From contig JABGQM010000002.1 in assembly GCA_018648805.1 (NCBI GenBank), positions 124,001 through 188,000 of the forward strand: a stretch of DNA of 64,000 nucleotides, given 5' to 3'. Numbering within the stretch: position 1 is the stretch's first letter; the number at the start of each line of letters is the position of its first letter. Below the pieces are notes generated by a model. The model did not search any database, was not told where the DNA came from, and worked only from the letters and a program-made list of their open reading frames with translations. The position numbers and the translations under genes are program-made. This document shows positions 50,039 to 59,566 of this stretch, one piece after another. Origin of the DNA: Verrucomicrobiota bacterium. GTDB lineage: Bacteria; Verrucomicrobiota; Kiritimatiellia; UBA8416; JABMPJ01.

Positions 50039-51000
50039 TGGTCACTCCTCCCGCTCTGGCGCAACCGGTATTGCTGCAAGCCAACCACCGCGATAAAAAC
50101 AAGGCCCGTCACAATATTCTGACGGAACGACGTGATGTCCATGAAGGTCATGATGTTGGTCAGGAGCCCGATCACGAGGACGCCGCCCAGCACGCCAAAC
50201 ATTGTGCCACGCCCGCCGCTCAGCATCACCCCACCAATCACGACGGCCGTGACCGCCTGAAAGTCATAGCCCCGGCCAAGATAGAACACGCCGAGCTTGG
50301 TCATGGAGGTAATGAATATGCCGGCGATGGATGCCGCAAAAGCGGCCACAAGAAAGTTGAGCATCACGACACGCGGTACGTGGATGCCAGAGGTCACCGC
50401 CGCCGCGCGGGATGACCCCACATAGCGTGTCTCACGCCCGAAACGCGTCTGCGTCATGACCCACTGTCCGAGTCCAAGCATCAGCAGCATGGTCACCACG
50501 ATCAGAGGCAAGGGGCCAACATTTGTTCTAAAGATCCCGATGAAGGCTTCACCGGCCGAGCCGGGCGTGATATCGGGATACACCTGGTTGTTGCTCCACG
50601 TAAAGCGCATGAACCCTTCCATGAAGAAGGCCACAGCCAACGTCCACAGGATCGGGTTGGCCCTGAGCCGCCCTATCACAAACCCGTTCATGGCTCCGAT
50701 CAGCATCCCGGCCAGAATGCCGCACACCAAGGCCGGCAGAAGTCCAAGCGGTAACGCAGCCACGGTGATCACACCTGAAAACGCCATGACGGAGGGTAGT
50801 GACAAATCGGCCATATGCCCCGAATAGGTGACAAAGGCCATACCCGAGGCCACAATGCCAAGCAGCGCCACCCCGTTCAGAATGGTCAGCATATTGGCCG
50901 CCGTCAGGAAATCCGCCGACACCAAACGCCCCACCACGAGAAGCAGCAACGCCACGCCGTAGATCCCCAGTGCCCCCGCTTTTTCAAGCCATCTCCGCAT
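50035..51000 (-). CDS. CUT2 sugar ABC transporter permease (RbsC-like)
   Basis: 321 residues from ATG 51000, with eight to ten helices and the ribose/galactose permease signature ('LNGVALLGIVASGMAFVTYS', 'DLSLPSVMAFSGVITV', 'GAMNGFVIGRLRANPILWTL', 'VTAVVIGGVMLSGGRGTMFG'). An in-frame GTG at 51027 would add nine residues encoded entirely by the GTGAGCA heptad array, so it is not preferred. It pairs with the downstream permease half of the fusion protein, giving the two different permease subunits expected for a heterodimeric importer. Confidence 0.9.
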   Translation of the reverse strand: MRRWLEKAGALGIYGVALLLLVVGRLVSADFLTAANMLTILNGVALLGIVASGMAFVTYSGHMADLSLPSVMAFSGVITVAALPLGLLPALVCGILAGMLIGAMNGFVIGRLRANPILWTLAVAFFMEGFMRFTWSNNQVYPDITPGSAGEAFIGIFRTNVGPLPLIVVTMLLMLGLGQWVMTQTRFGRETRYVGSSRAAAVTSGIHVPRVVMLNFLVAAFAASIAGIFITSMTKLGVFYLGRGYDFQAVTAVVIGGVMLSGGRGTMFGVLGGVLVIGLLTNIMTFMDITSFRQNIVTGLVFIAVVGLQQYRLRQSGRSDQ

Positions 51001-51055
51001 ACTCACGTCCCACTGCTCACCGCTCACTGCTCACTGCTCACTGCCCACTACTCAC
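51000..51055 (-). repeat. GTGAGCA heptad array filling the ATPase-permease gene junction
   Basis: On the minus strand eight in-phase 7-bp units run from 51055 to 51000: GTGAGTA, GTGGGCA, GTGAGCA, GTGAGCA, GTGAGCG, GTGAGCA, GTGGGAC, GTGAGTA. The first unit contains the TAG stop of the ATPase gene (the TA of its end), and the last base of the last unit is the A of the permease ATG. The spacer is thus wholly made of repeat. Confidence 0.9.
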
Positions 51056-52565
51056 TTCCTCGCCCCATCGCCCCGTTTGCAGCCAGCAAAACCGCCTCCT
51101 CCGTCATCTCATCCTTGCTCAGCGCCCCCACCAGATGCCCGTTGCGCAGAATCAGGGCGCGATCAGAAAGCCCGACCAGCTCAGGGAGGTCCGAACTCAG
51201 AAGCAGCACCGCCGTGCCCTGGTCGGCAAGGGCCATGACGGCCTCGTGGATCAGCCGTTTGGCACCAACGTCGACGCCGCGGCTCGGCTCATCCAGCACC
51301 AGCACGCGCGGCGACTGGGCCAGCCACTTCCCGAGCAGCACCTTCTGCTGGTTCCCACCGGAGAGCGTGTTCACCTCGGCCTCGGGCGACGCCGCCGCGA
51401 TCTGCAGCTGCTTCATCTGTTCGGCTACGATCGAACGGTCGTGTCCCGGCCGGTATATCCCACCGCGCGAGTGCCGTGCGGTCAGGGCCGAGAGCAGGTT
51501 GCGACTGACCGGCAGCCGCAGAAAAAGGCCATCGTTCTTGCGGTCCTCACTCAAATAGACCAGCCCCCGCTTCACCGACCCGGGATAGTCCCCCTGCGGC
51601 AGCGGTTCACCACCCAGCATCACACGGCCGTCATGCATGGGATCCAGCCCACACATCGACCGCGCCAGTTCGGATCGACCCGCACCCGCCAATCCAGCCA
51701 CACCAAGGATCTCGCCGGCCCGCAGATCAAAGCTGATGTCGTGCACAAACCCCTGGCGCGTGAGATGTTCCACCGCCAGAACCGTGTCGCCCAGCTTTGG
51801 GGTCCGCTGATGATAGAACTCGTCGATGGTCTGCCCCACCATCATCTGGACCAGTGATTGCGGCGTCACATCCTCAATCGCCTCGGACCCGACCTTGCGG
51901 CCATCGCGCATGACCGTTACACGGTCCGCGATCTCGAAGATCTCGGGGAGATGATGCGAGATATAGACAATCGCCAGTCCCCGCTGGCGCAGTGTGCGGA
52001 TGATCTCATAGAGCCGCTGCACCTCCTCACGCGAGAGGGCCGATGTGGGCTCATCCATGACCAGAATGGAAGGGGTGCGCCCGAGAACCTTCGCAATCTC
52101 AACGAGCTGCGCTTCGTGCTGGCTGATCTGCTCCACCCGGGTCGCCGGATCGAGATGCTCCAATCCCACCTGCTTGAGACAGCGTCGCGCTTCACGGTTC
52201 ATCGACTTGCGGTCCACAAACCCAGCGCGCTTGACCGGCAAACGCCCGACCAGCAGGTTCTCGGCGACCGTGATCGGTTGGGCCAGGCTGAGTTCCTGGT
52301 AGACCATGCCGATGCCGTGACCACAAGCCTGGGCGGGTGTGCGGAGCGCTACCGGTTCGCCGCCCACATAGATTTGGCCCGTATAGTCGTCAAACGACCC
52401 GGCCAGAATCTTCATCAGCGTCGACTTACCCGCGCCGTTCTCCCCCATCAGGGCATGGACTTCACCCGCACGCACCTCGAAGTCAACATGATCCACAGCC
52501 AAAGTGCCGGGATACTGCTTCGAGACCTGCTCCATCCGCAACGCTATGCCTATGTCATGGCTCAA
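51048..52565 (-). CDS. Sugar ABC transporter ATP-binding protein (RbsA/MglA-like, two ABC domains)
   Basis: A 505-residue protein with two nucleotide-binding domains. Domain 1 has 'GENGAGKSTLMKIL' and 'LVMDEPTSALSREEV'; domain 2 has 'GLAGAGRSEL', 'LSGGNQQKVLLGKWLA' and 'LVLDEPSRGVDVGAK', the usual degenerate second domain of this family. It energises the adjacent CUT2 permeases. A TTG at 52565 preceded by GGAG is taken as the start; an in-frame ATG at 52535 is possible. The sugar is not identifiable from the ATPase. Confidence 0.93.
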   Translation of the reverse strand: MSHDIGIALRMEQVSKQYPGTLAVDHVDFEVRAGEVHALMGENGAGKSTLMKILAGSFDDYTGQIYVGGEPVALRTPAQACGHGIGMVYQELSLAQPITVAENLLVGRLPVKRAGFVDRKSMNREARRCLKQVGLEHLDPATRVEQISQHEAQLVEIAKVLGRTPSILVMDEPTSALSREEVQRLYEIIRTLRQRGLAIVYISHHLPEIFEIADRVTVMRDGRKVGSEAIEDVTPQSLVQMMVGQTIDEFYHQRTPKLGDTVLAVEHLTRQGFVHDISFDLRAGEILGVAGLAGAGRSELARSMCGLDPMHDGRVMLGGEPLPQGDYPGSVKRGLVYLSEDRKNDGLFLRLPVSRNLLSALTARHSRGGIYRPGHDRSIVAEQMKQLQIAAASPEAEVNTLSGGNQQKVLLGKWLAQSPRVLVLDEPSRGVDVGAKRLIHEAVMALADQGTAVLLLSSDLPELVGLSDRALILRNGHLVGALSKDEMTEEAVLLAANGAMGRGSE

Positions 52566-52635
52566 TGCATGAACTCCGCTCTCATGGTGAACACCCCTTC
52601 ACGGGTTGGACTATGACAAACAACCCCAGAGATGG

Positions 52636-53835
52636 CTAAATATCCTCGTTGAACGCACCCAAGTCGAGCGGATAGCGGCCATACTCACGCACCAGCTTCA
52701 CGATGTAGTCGTAGGTATGCCCGGACACATCGGTGGCGACCGAGTGGTCGGACTGGAAGATATAGCCCCCCCCCCTGGCCGCATTGAGCTTGCGCAGGAC
52801 CTCGCGTTTGAGCGCATCGCGATCACCGCGCTCCCACACGCGAATGTCGCTGTTGCCGCAGATACCCAGGCGCTGACCGTACTGCTTGCGCAACGCAACG
52901 GCGTCCATGTCGGCCTTGGCCTCGAGTGGGTTGTAGGCATCAATCCCGATCTCGATATAGTCCTCAAGCAGCTTGTGCACGCAGCCGCAGCCGTGATAAA
53001 TCACCGGCAGGCCGCGTGAATGCGCCTCGGCGGCGATGGCCTTGACCCACGGCTTGAAATACTCGCGCCAGTAGTCGGGGGCGAAAAAAGGCCCGTTGCG
53101 ATAGGCCACATCGCCCCAGATCACGAAACCATCGAGCAGACCCTCGGCGGCATCCATCGATGCGGTGGCGCACTTCAGATAGAACGCCCCGATGCGGTTG
53201 ATCATAGCGCCCATACGCTCGGGGTAGAGCCCCATCCACATCATCGTGTTCTCCTGCCCGATCAGACGCGTAAAGCACTCGGCGGTCACGATCATGCTGC
53301 CGTAGACAGGGAAGTCCGGCCGTAGGCTCTTCACCGTCTCAATCCAAGCAGGTGAGTTGCGTTCAAAGCCGTCCCCCACCCCCGCAATCTGGTTGTCGCC
53401 GGCTTCGAAGAATCGGCGCGGATCATCCGGCGCATCAAACTCGGCCGCTTCAAGCTTCTCGATGGAGTCGGTCTCCCACGCGGCCATCTCCGGCATGGGA
53501 TAGTCGAACTTCTTGCGCATGATCGCCCCGAAGCCTGTCTTGACGACAACCTCGTCGGCACTCTCGCTGAGGGTCTCGAAGGGCCGGATCCAGGGGTCCA
53601 TATTCGGCACCGTACAAATCCAGTCCAGATCGTAGTGGTAATAGGGGTTCGCATCCTCCGCCAGCCCAAGATCTTTACGCCACTGCTCGACGAAGCTTCC
53701 CCAGAAGAAATCACTGATCGGCACCCGGTCCGGTTCCTCGTGACTGAGCGCTCTGTTCATGCGCTCCAACTTCTTGAGCGTATTCGGTTTGCGCTCGCCT
53801 CCCGTAGCCTGGCCCGTCGTCTCAAACATTCCCAT
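52636..53835 (-). CDS. Uroporphyrinogen decarboxylase (URO-D) family protein
   Basis: 399 residues from ATG 53835, preceded by GGAGGG. It begins 'RMNRALSHEEPDRVPISDFF', the common opening of URO-D/MtaA-like proteins, and keeps the TIM-barrel motifs 'DGFVIWGDVAYRNGPFFAPD', 'PVIYHGCGCVHKLLEDYIEI', 'AYNPLEAKADMDAVALRKQY' and 'GNSDIRVWERGD'. Many such paralogues are not haem enzymes but methyl-transfer or unknown metabolic proteins. The place upstream of a sugar ABC transporter, in the same direction, suggests a catabolic role. A cysteine/histidine pair in 'YHGCGC' could bind zinc, as in corrinoid methyltransferases. Confidence 0.82.
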   Translation of the reverse strand: MGMFETTGQATGGERKPNTLKKLERMNRALSHEEPDRVPISDFFWGSFVEQWRKDLGLAEDANPYYHYDLDWICTVPNMDPWIRPFETLSESADEVVVKTGFGAIMRKKFDYPMPEMAAWETDSIEKLEAAEFDAPDDPRRFFEAGDNQIAGVGDGFERNSPAWIETVKSLRPDFPVYGSMIVTAECFTRLIGQENTMMWMGLYPERMGAMINRIGAFYLKCATASMDAAEGLLDGFVIWGDVAYRNGPFFAPDYWREYFKPWVKAIAAEAHSRGLPVIYHGCGCVHKLLEDYIEIGIDAYNPLEAKADMDAVALRKQYGQRLGICGNSDIRVWERGDRDALKREVLRKLNAARGGGYIFQSDHSVATDVSGHTYDYIVKLVREYGRYPLDLGAFNEDI

Positions 53836-54114
53836 GGTCACCCTCCATTCTTGAGCAGGTCGGACATCATTGTCGTTTCGTCCTCTCCTCCCCCATAACA
53901 CCGGGCATACGGGTCACATACCAAGGTGGTTCGATCATACGTTTACATGCAACAAGGGTAGGCCCAAGCTGGCCAAATAGCGAGTCGTGAAAGCAAGGCT
54001 AGATGCGCCCCTTCAGTTCTGAGAACAGCTATTGCAATCGGCCGCCCAAACCCCTACTATTTAGGCTCTTTATGTCCACGAATAGCGGGGCCTCTCAGGC
54101 CCGTGGAGAGCGGT
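53836..54114. other. Intergenic region between divergent genes
   Basis: This 279-bp spacer must hold promoters for the URO-D gene (minus) and the ankyrin-MORN gene (plus). A small GGGCC/GGCCC hairpin lies near 54090-54105, just before the plus-strand start. No other gene or repeat of the families described here was seen. Confidence 0.5.
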
Positions 54115-55305
54115 ATGCGAGTGCAACGATTTATAGTGATGGTGTCGACGATGGTCTTGGTGATGACAGGACTGGGCAGTCGTGCCGCCGAGATTCATGA
54201 TGTCATCAAGAGCGGCGATATGGAGCGTCTGACCGAGCTGCTGAGCAGCAGCGAGGCCACTCACCTGGTCACGCAGCGCGCCAAGGGCGGATCAACGCCC
54301 TTGCACTGGGCGGCGGCCTACGGGGAGCCGGCCACGGCAAGCCTGCTGATTAAGCACAAAGCCGACGTCAATGCCGTGACAGAGAACGGATCCACGCCGC
54401 TGCACTGGGCCGCCAACCGCAACAGCCTCCCGATTGCACGCATGCTGGTCGATAGCGGTGCCGACGTCAATCACGCCTCAGCCAAGCACTACACCCCCCT
54501 GCATTGGGCCGCTATTGGGGAGGCCCCGGACGTGGCCGCCTTCCTGATCGAGTCGGGCGCCAAGGTAAACGTGACCGGCCAAGACGGCATTACCCCGCTG
54601 CACTGGGCCACACGCAAGGATGCACGCGATATCGTGGCGATCCTGCTCGAGGCCGGAGCCGACATCCAGGTCGAGGCCTCCGACGGCACCACCCCAGGCC
54701 ACTGGATCAAGGGCACCGCGGTGCGTGAACTCTTCGAGAAGCACATCAAGGCCACTCAGCCCGTCGCGGCTCCTCTCCCCACCCCGGAGCCGCCCCCCAC
54801 CCTCTCCGGTTCCCCCCCGGTACCGACAGCGCCCCCAGCGCCATCGGCCCCGGTCACCCACAGCGTCACCGAGATTGTCACCCGTATCCAGATCTTCGCC
54901 GACGGCTCCCGCTACGAAGGCAGCTGGCTGCGCGATCACATGCACGGCCAGGGCATTCTGACCTTCCCCAACGGTGAGTCGTACGACGGGCAATGGCGCA
55001 AGGGACGTAAGCATGGCCAGGGCGTTTACCGCTTCCCGGATGACGAAAGGTACGAGGGCCAATGGGTCGCCGGCACGATCGAGGGCCAGGGCGCCTACAG
55101 CTTCGCCAACGGCGGGCGACTGGAGGGCATGTGGAAAGAGAGCACACTCCTGAGCGGTCGCGGACTCTACATCTTCGGCGACGGCGACCGCTACGAGGGA
55201 CAGTGGCGTAACGACCAGATTTCGGGCCAGGGCGTCTACACCACGGCGGCCGGGAAACGTTTCGAGGGATTCTGGGAAAAAGGACGATTCATCGATCATG
55301 AATAG
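54115..55305 (+). CDS. Secreted ankyrin-repeat plus MORN-repeat protein
   Basis: 396 residues from ATG 54115 (GGAGA upstream; an in-frame GTG at 54103 is less likely). A signal peptide (1-24) is followed by five to six ankyrin repeats (about 25-210, each with a 'TPLHWAA'-type core), a proline-rich linker (219-247) and six MORN repeats (about 266-395, 'YEGQW...GQGVY' pattern). Ankyrin repeats mediate protein binding and MORN repeats often bind lipids or act as spacers; no catalytic domain is present. Its last eight bases overlap leuS. Confidence 0.88.
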   Translation: MRVQRFIVMVSTMVLVMTGLGSRAAEIHDVIKSGDMERLTELLSSSEATHLVTQRAKGGSTPLHWAAAYGEPATASLLIKHKADVNAVTENGSTPLHWAANRNSLPIARMLVDSGADVNHASAKHYTPLHWAAIGEAPDVAAFLIESGAKVNVTGQDGITPLHWATRKDARDIVAILLEAGADIQVEASDGTTPGHWIKGTAVRELFEKHIKATQPVAAPLPTPEPPPTLSGSPPVPTAPPAPSAPVTHSVTEIVTRIQIFADGSRYEGSWLRDHMHGQGILTFPNGESYDGQWRKGRKHGQGVYRFPDDERYEGQWVAGTIEGQGAYSFANGGRLEGMWKESTLLSGRGLYIFGDGDRYEGQWRNDQISGQGVYTTAAGKRFEGFWEKGRFIDHE

Positions 55306-57805
55306 AAAATACAACCCACAAGAGATCGAATCGGACTGGCAGAAATTCTGGGCCGATGAAGGCCTCTTCTGCGTCGACACGACCACGGCCGCGAACCCTT
55401 ACTACTGCCTCACGATGTTCCCCTACCCCTCCGGCACGATGCACGTCGGACACGGGCGCAACTACATCATCGGCGACGTCGTGGTGCGTTACAAGACCAT
55501 GCAGGGCTACGACGTGCTCTCCCCCATGGGCTGGGACGCCTTCGGCCTGCCGGCCGAGAATGCCGCCAAGCAGCTGGGCATTCACCCCAAAGAGTCGACC
55601 GCACGCAACATCGACCACATGAAGCGGCAGCTGCGCTCGTGGGGCGTGGGCTACGACTGGGATCGCGAAATCTCAACCTGCCACCCGGACTACTACCGCT
55701 GGACGCAGTGGATCTTTCTGAAACTGCACGAGCGCGGCCTGGCCTACCAGAAAGCCGCCCCGGTCAACTGGTGCGAGCTCTGCACGACCCTGGCCAATGA
55801 AGAGGTGCTGGCCGATGGCACCTGCGAACGCTGCGGACGCCCCGTCGTTAAGAAGAACCTGAAGCAGTGGTTTTTCAAGATCACCGAGTATGCGCAGCCC
55901 CTGCTGGATGACTTGTCCCTGCTGGACCAGTGGCCCGAGAAGGTCCGCAACATGCAGGCCAACTGGATCGGCCGCTCCGAAGGCTCCCGCATCGATTTTT
56001 CGATTGCCGAGACCGACGAGGTCACCCCCATCTTCACAACGCGCCCCGATACCATCCACGGGGTGACCTTTATGGCCATCGCGCCCGAACACCCGCTCGT
56101 GGCCCAGCTCGTCAGCGGAACCGATCGCGAGGAGGAGGTCATGGCCTTCGTCCAGCGCCAGCTCATGACCTCGGCCGCCGAACGGGCCGACGATGCCACG
56201 AAGAAGGAAGGCGTATTTACAGGATTCCATGTCCGCAACCCCTACAACGGTGAGCTCTCGCCCCTGTGGGTGACCAACTATGTCCTGATGGACTACGGGA
56301 CCGGCATTGTGATGGCCGTGCCGGCGCATGACCAGCGCGACTTCGAGTTTGCCCGGCAGTATGGTCTCCCGATCAAGGTGGTCATCCAGGACTCAACGGG
56401 ATCCCTCGACCCCACCACGATGAGCGAGGCCTATGTCGAAGACGGCACCATCGTCAACTCCGCGTCGTTCGACGGCATGACCAACCGCGAGGCCATCCCG
56501 GCGATGACCCGCCACGCCAAGGAACAGGGCTTCGGCGATTTCACGGTTAATTTCCGGATCCGCGACTGGCTGATCAGCCGCCAGCGCTACTGGGGTGCCC
56601 CCATCCCGATCGTCCATTGCGATGCCTGCGGGACGGTGCCGGTGCCACCGGAACAGCTGCCCGTACGCCTGCCCGATGATGTCGATTTTGCGGCCGACCA
56701 TGGCAACCCCCTCGCCCGGCACGACGGCTTTGTGGCCACCGCCTGCCCCACCTGCGGTGCCCCCGCACGGCGCGAAACCGACACGCTGGCCCAATGGCTA
56801 TGCTCCTGCTGGTACTTCCTGCGCTACGTCAACCCGCGCCTCGACACAGACGCCTTCAGCAAGACCGATGTCGATAAGTGGCTGCCGGTCGATCAGTACA
56901 TCGGCGGCATCGAGCATGCCGTGCTGCACCTGCTCTACTCACGCTTCATTCTCAAGGTCCTTCACGATGCCGGCCTGTGCAGCTTCCGAGAGCCGTTCAA
57001 CGCGCTCTTCACGCAGGGCATGATCTGCAAACGCAGCGAGAAGGACGGCCAACTCCACAAGATGTCGAAATCGAAGGGCAACGTGGTCAGTCCAGACGAG
57101 CTGGTCGAAGACTACGGAGCCGACACCCTGCGCATCTACACCCTCTTCATCGGTCCGCCCGAGAAGGATGCCGAGTGGAATGACCAGGGCATTGAAGGCG
57201 CCTCACGTTTTCTGCGCCGCTTGTGGCGGCGCGTCCACGATCACCGCGACCTGTTGCGCGCCACCGCCGCGGATGTGGGCGACCTGAGCGCCCTGGCCGA
57301 ACCGGAGCGCGACCTCTACCGCAAGCTGCATGAGACCATCCAGCATGTCACGCATGACATGGAAGGCGGCTTCCACTTCAACTCGGCTATCGCGCAGGTG
57401 ATGGAACTCAGCAACAGCATTGATGCCTGTCACGTCACGGACGAGAGCTCCGCCAGCATGAAGACGGTCTTCCGCGCCTGCATCGAGAACATGATGCGCC
57501 TGGTAGCGCCCTTTGCCCCGCACATCGCGGAGGAAATCTGGCGCGAACTGGGCTACGCCACCTCCATCCTCAAGGCCGCCTGGCCCACGGTGGACCCCGA
57601 GGCCCTGACGCGCGAGAGTGTTGAATTGGTTCTTCAGGTTAACGGCAAGGTCCGCGGGCGCCTCGACGCCGCGGTCGATATGCCGCCCGCCGAGCTGGAA
57701 GCCGCGGCCCTGGCCGCCGAATCCGTCCAGAAGTACCTGCAAGGCAAGACGGTGCGCAAGGTCATCGTCGTACCCAACCGCCTGGTCAACATCGCGGTCT
57801 CGTGA
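55298..57805 (+). CDS. leuS: Leucine--tRNA ligase
   Basis: An 835-residue class I aminoacyl-tRNA synthetase. '[18 protein letters not shown]' holds the HIGH motif (HVGH, residues 49-52), the editing domain has '[20 protein letters not shown]', and '[15 protein letters not shown]' (from residue 588) is the KMSKS loop. Length is usual for bacterial LeuRS. It charges tRNA-Leu. The start lies within the last codons of the ankyrin-MORN gene, an odd partner for an essential synthetase. No T-box leader is visible. Confidence 0.97.
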   Translation: MNRKYNPQEIESDWQKFWADEGLFCVDTTTAANPYYCLTMFPYPSGTMHVGHGRNYIIGDVVVRYKTMQGYDVLSPMGWDAFGLPAENAAKQLGIHPKESTARNIDHMKRQLRSWGVGYDWDREISTCHPDYYRWTQWIFLKLHERGLAYQKAAPVNWCELCTTLANEEVLADGTCERCGRPVVKKNLKQWFFKITEYAQPLLDDLSLLDQWPEKVRNMQANWIGRSEGSRIDFSIAETDEVTPIFTTRPDTIHGVTFMAIAPEHPLVAQLVSGTDREEEVMAFVQRQLMTSAAERADDATKKEGVFTGFHVRNPYNGELSPLWVTNYVLMDYGTGIVMAVPAHDQRDFEFARQYGLPIKVVIQDSTGSLDPTTMSEAYVEDGTIVNSASFDGMTNREAIPAMTRHAKEQGFGDFTVNFRIRDWLISRQRYWGAPIPIVHCDACGTVPVPPEQLPVRLPDDVDFAADHGNPLARHDGFVATACPTCGAPARRETDTLAQWLCSCWYFLRYVNPRLDTDAFSKTDVDKWLPVDQYIGGIEHAVLHLLYSRFILKVLHDAGLCSFREPFNALFTQGMICKRSEKDGQLHKMSKSKGNVVSPDELVEDYGADTLRIYTLFIGPPEKDAEWNDQGIEGASRFLRRLWRRVHDHRDLLRATAADVGDLSALAEPERDLYRKLHETIQHVTHDMEGGFHFNSAIAQVMELSNSIDACHVTDESSASMKTVFRACIENMMRLVAPFAPHIAEEIWRELGYATSILKAAWPTVDPEALTRESVELVLQVNGKVRGRLDAAVDMPPAELEAAALAAESVQKYLQGKTVRKVIVVPNRLVNIAVS

Positions 57806-57990
57806 AGAACCGCCTGCGCCAACGCCTGCGGCGTGCCCGCGCCGCTCTATCCGCCCAGGGCCAGGCCGTCCTGAAATCCTGTCTCGGCCTGACGTCCCAC
57901 GAGCAGATTGCCCTCGTCGTCGTACTGGGGATCATCCTGCTCGGCATCACGACCCGCTTTGCGGTGCGCGTGCTGGGCGTGACGTTCTAG
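57802..57990 (+). CDS. Small single-span membrane protein downstream of leuS
   Basis: A 62-residue protein with a GTG start overlapping the leuS stop (GTGA). The first 20 residues are strongly basic ('[16 protein letters not shown]'), and a single hydrophobic helix follows ('[15 protein letters not shown]'). The overlap with leuS and the charge pattern favour a true gene. No family is recognised. Its stop TAG lies in a TTCTAGAA palindrome shared with the stop codon of xseB on the other strand. Confidence 0.55.
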   Translation: MKNRLRQRLRRARAALSAQGQAVLKSCLGLTSHEQIALVVVLGIILLGITTRFAVRVLGVTF

Positions 57991-58277
57991 AACAGTTCCG
58001 CTTCGCCCACATCCGCGGCGGGGGCGGGGGGCGCCTCGCTTTCGAACGGCACGGCCTCTACCTCGCCGTTGTCCTTCTTGACCAGCTTCTCGATCTTGCG
58101 TTCGACCTCATTCAACTGCTTGCCGCAATAGCCAATCAGCTTCTGCCCCTCTTCGAAGCGTTTGATCATGTCTTCGAGGCTGAGGTCACCGCCCTCCATC
58201 TCGGCCACGACGGCCTCGAGCCGTTCCAGTGACTTCTCGAACCCCTGTGGCTTATTCTTTTCCGTCGTCATCACCAT
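57987..58277 (-). CDS. xseB: Exodeoxyribonuclease VII small subunit
   Basis: A 96-residue protein. 'FEKSLERLEAVVAEMEGGDL' and 'SLEDMIKRFEEGQKLIGYCG' form the two conserved helices of XseB, followed by a polar, proline/alanine-rich tail. It associates in several copies with XseA to form exonuclease VII, which degrades single-stranded DNA. The start overlaps the xseA end by 26 bp. The tail is longer than usual (typical length about 75-85). Confidence 0.93.
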   Translation of the reverse strand: MVMTTEKNKPQGFEKSLERLEAVVAEMEGGDLSLEDMIKRFEEGQKLIGYCGKQLNEVERKIEKLVKKDNGEVEAVPFESEAPPAPAADVGEAELF

Positions 58278-59559
58278 CCTCCTTCACAATAGTCTCTGCG
58301 ACCGAGACAATCGCGCCGTTGCCCAGGCGCGTGGTCAACCGGTCGCCCCGCTTTACATCCTCCGCCGACTGCAGCACGCGCCCTTCGTCATCGGTGGTCA
58401 TGCTGTATCCGCGCTCCAACACGGCCAGCGGACTCAGCATCCGCAGCTGCGACGCCAGGCGCTCCACGCGGGCCCCGGCACGCTCGCGCTGCATCGTCAT
58501 GCTGTACTGCAACGCACGCTCGGCATCCACCAGCCGCCGTCGCACATCTGAAACCTGTCCGGCCATGGTGTGGCCCATGCGCAGCTCCACGCTGTCGAGA
58601 CGCTGCATATGCTGCCGCACCAGGTTGCGCGGCTCGCGGAACACGTAGCTCTGCCGCGCCGTGCTGAGGCGGTGCCGCACGTTCAAGAGCGAACCGCGCA
58701 GCGTGCTGACCAAGCCCTGCTGCAACACCCCCAACCGCTCACTGAAGGCCTCCTTGCGGCCCACCACCAGTTCGGCCGCGGCCGAGGGCGTGGGCGCGCG
58801 CAGATCGGCCACGAAATCACTGATCGTGAAATCGATCTCGTGGCCCACGGCCGAGATCACCGGAACGGTCGACGCCGCGATCGCGCGCGCCACGATCTCC
58901 TCGTTGAAGCACCACAGGTCCTCCAGGCTGCCCCCGCCACGGCCCACAATCAGGGCCTCCAGGCCGCCCCACTGGTTGAGCATCTGGATGCCTGCCGCGA
59001 CCTGCTCGGCCGCACCGGGGCCCTGCACCATGGCCGGCGCGAGGACGAGATGGATGTTGGGGAAACGTCGCGAAATCACGTTCAGAATATCACGGATGGC
59101 CGCCCCCGTGGGCGAGGTCACCACGCCGATATGACGCGGTAGCAGCGGCAGGGGGCGCTTGCGGTCGGCCTCAAAGAGGCCCTCCGCCTTGAGGCGCTGC
59201 TTAAGCTTCTCGAAGCGCGCCTGCAGGGCGCCCTGCCCACTCTCCTCGAGGCGGCGCACAATGACCTGGTAGCTGCCCGACCGCTCGTAGACCGACACGT
59301 CGCCCTGGGCCCGCACCTGCTGTCCATCCGCCAGCCGAAAGGTCAGGTTGCGCTGGTTGCCACGGAAGAGCACGGCCGAAATCTGGGCGTTCTCATCTTT
59401 GATCGTGAAGTAGTAGTGCCCCGAGGCGGGTTGGCGCAGGTTGGATATTTCACCCTCCACCCATACCGCACCGACGGCCGTCTCGAGCGTGCGCTTGATC
59501 AGACGCGTCAGCGCCGTCACGCTCAGGACATTCGGTTGACCTCTCTCGCCCACAGCCAT
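58252..59559 (-). CDS. xseA: Exodeoxyribonuclease VII large subunit
   Basis: 435 residues from ATG 59559, preceded by GAGGG; upstream in-frame codons lie within the ymdB gene. An N-terminal OB-fold ('VWVEGEISNLRQPASGHYYF', 'VLFRGNQRN') binds single-stranded DNA. The catalytic domain has 'GVVTSPTGAAIRDILNVISR', 'VGRGGGSLEDLWCFNEE' and 'SAVGHEIDFTISDFVADLRA'. A coiled-coil region and the C-terminal 'LSPLAVLERGYSM' segment complete the family pattern. Cotranscribed with xseB. Confidence 0.96.
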   Translation of the reverse strand: MAVGERGQPNVLSVTALTRLIKRTLETAVGAVWVEGEISNLRQPASGHYYFTIKDENAQISAVLFRGNQRNLTFRLADGQQVRAQGDVSVYERSGSYQVIVRRLEESGQGALQARFEKLKQRLKAEGLFEADRKRPLPLLPRHIGVVTSPTGAAIRDILNVISRRFPNIHLVLAPAMVQGPGAAEQVAAGIQMLNQWGGLEALIVGRGGGSLEDLWCFNEEIVARAIAASTVPVISAVGHEIDFTISDFVADLRAPTPSAAAELVVGRKEAFSERLGVLQQGLVSTLRGSLLNVRHRLSTARQSYVFREPRNLVRQHMQRLDSVELRMGHTMAGQVSDVRRRLVDAERALQYSMTMQRERAGARVERLASQLRMLSPLAVLERGYSMTTDDEGRVLQSAEDVKRGDRLTTRLGNGAIVSVAETIVKEDGDDDGKE

Positions 59560-59566
59560 CACCCTC

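Noticed and set aside
51001..51027. GTG start giving nine extra residues on the CUT2 permease
   Set aside because: All nine codons are made of the heptad repeat, and family proteins begin near the ATG at 51000.
52566..52600. Seven-codon leader peptide before the RbsA-like gene (minus strand)
   Set aside because: AAGGGG precedes an ATG followed by only six codons and TGA overlapping the gene start; it is too short to support without data on conservation.
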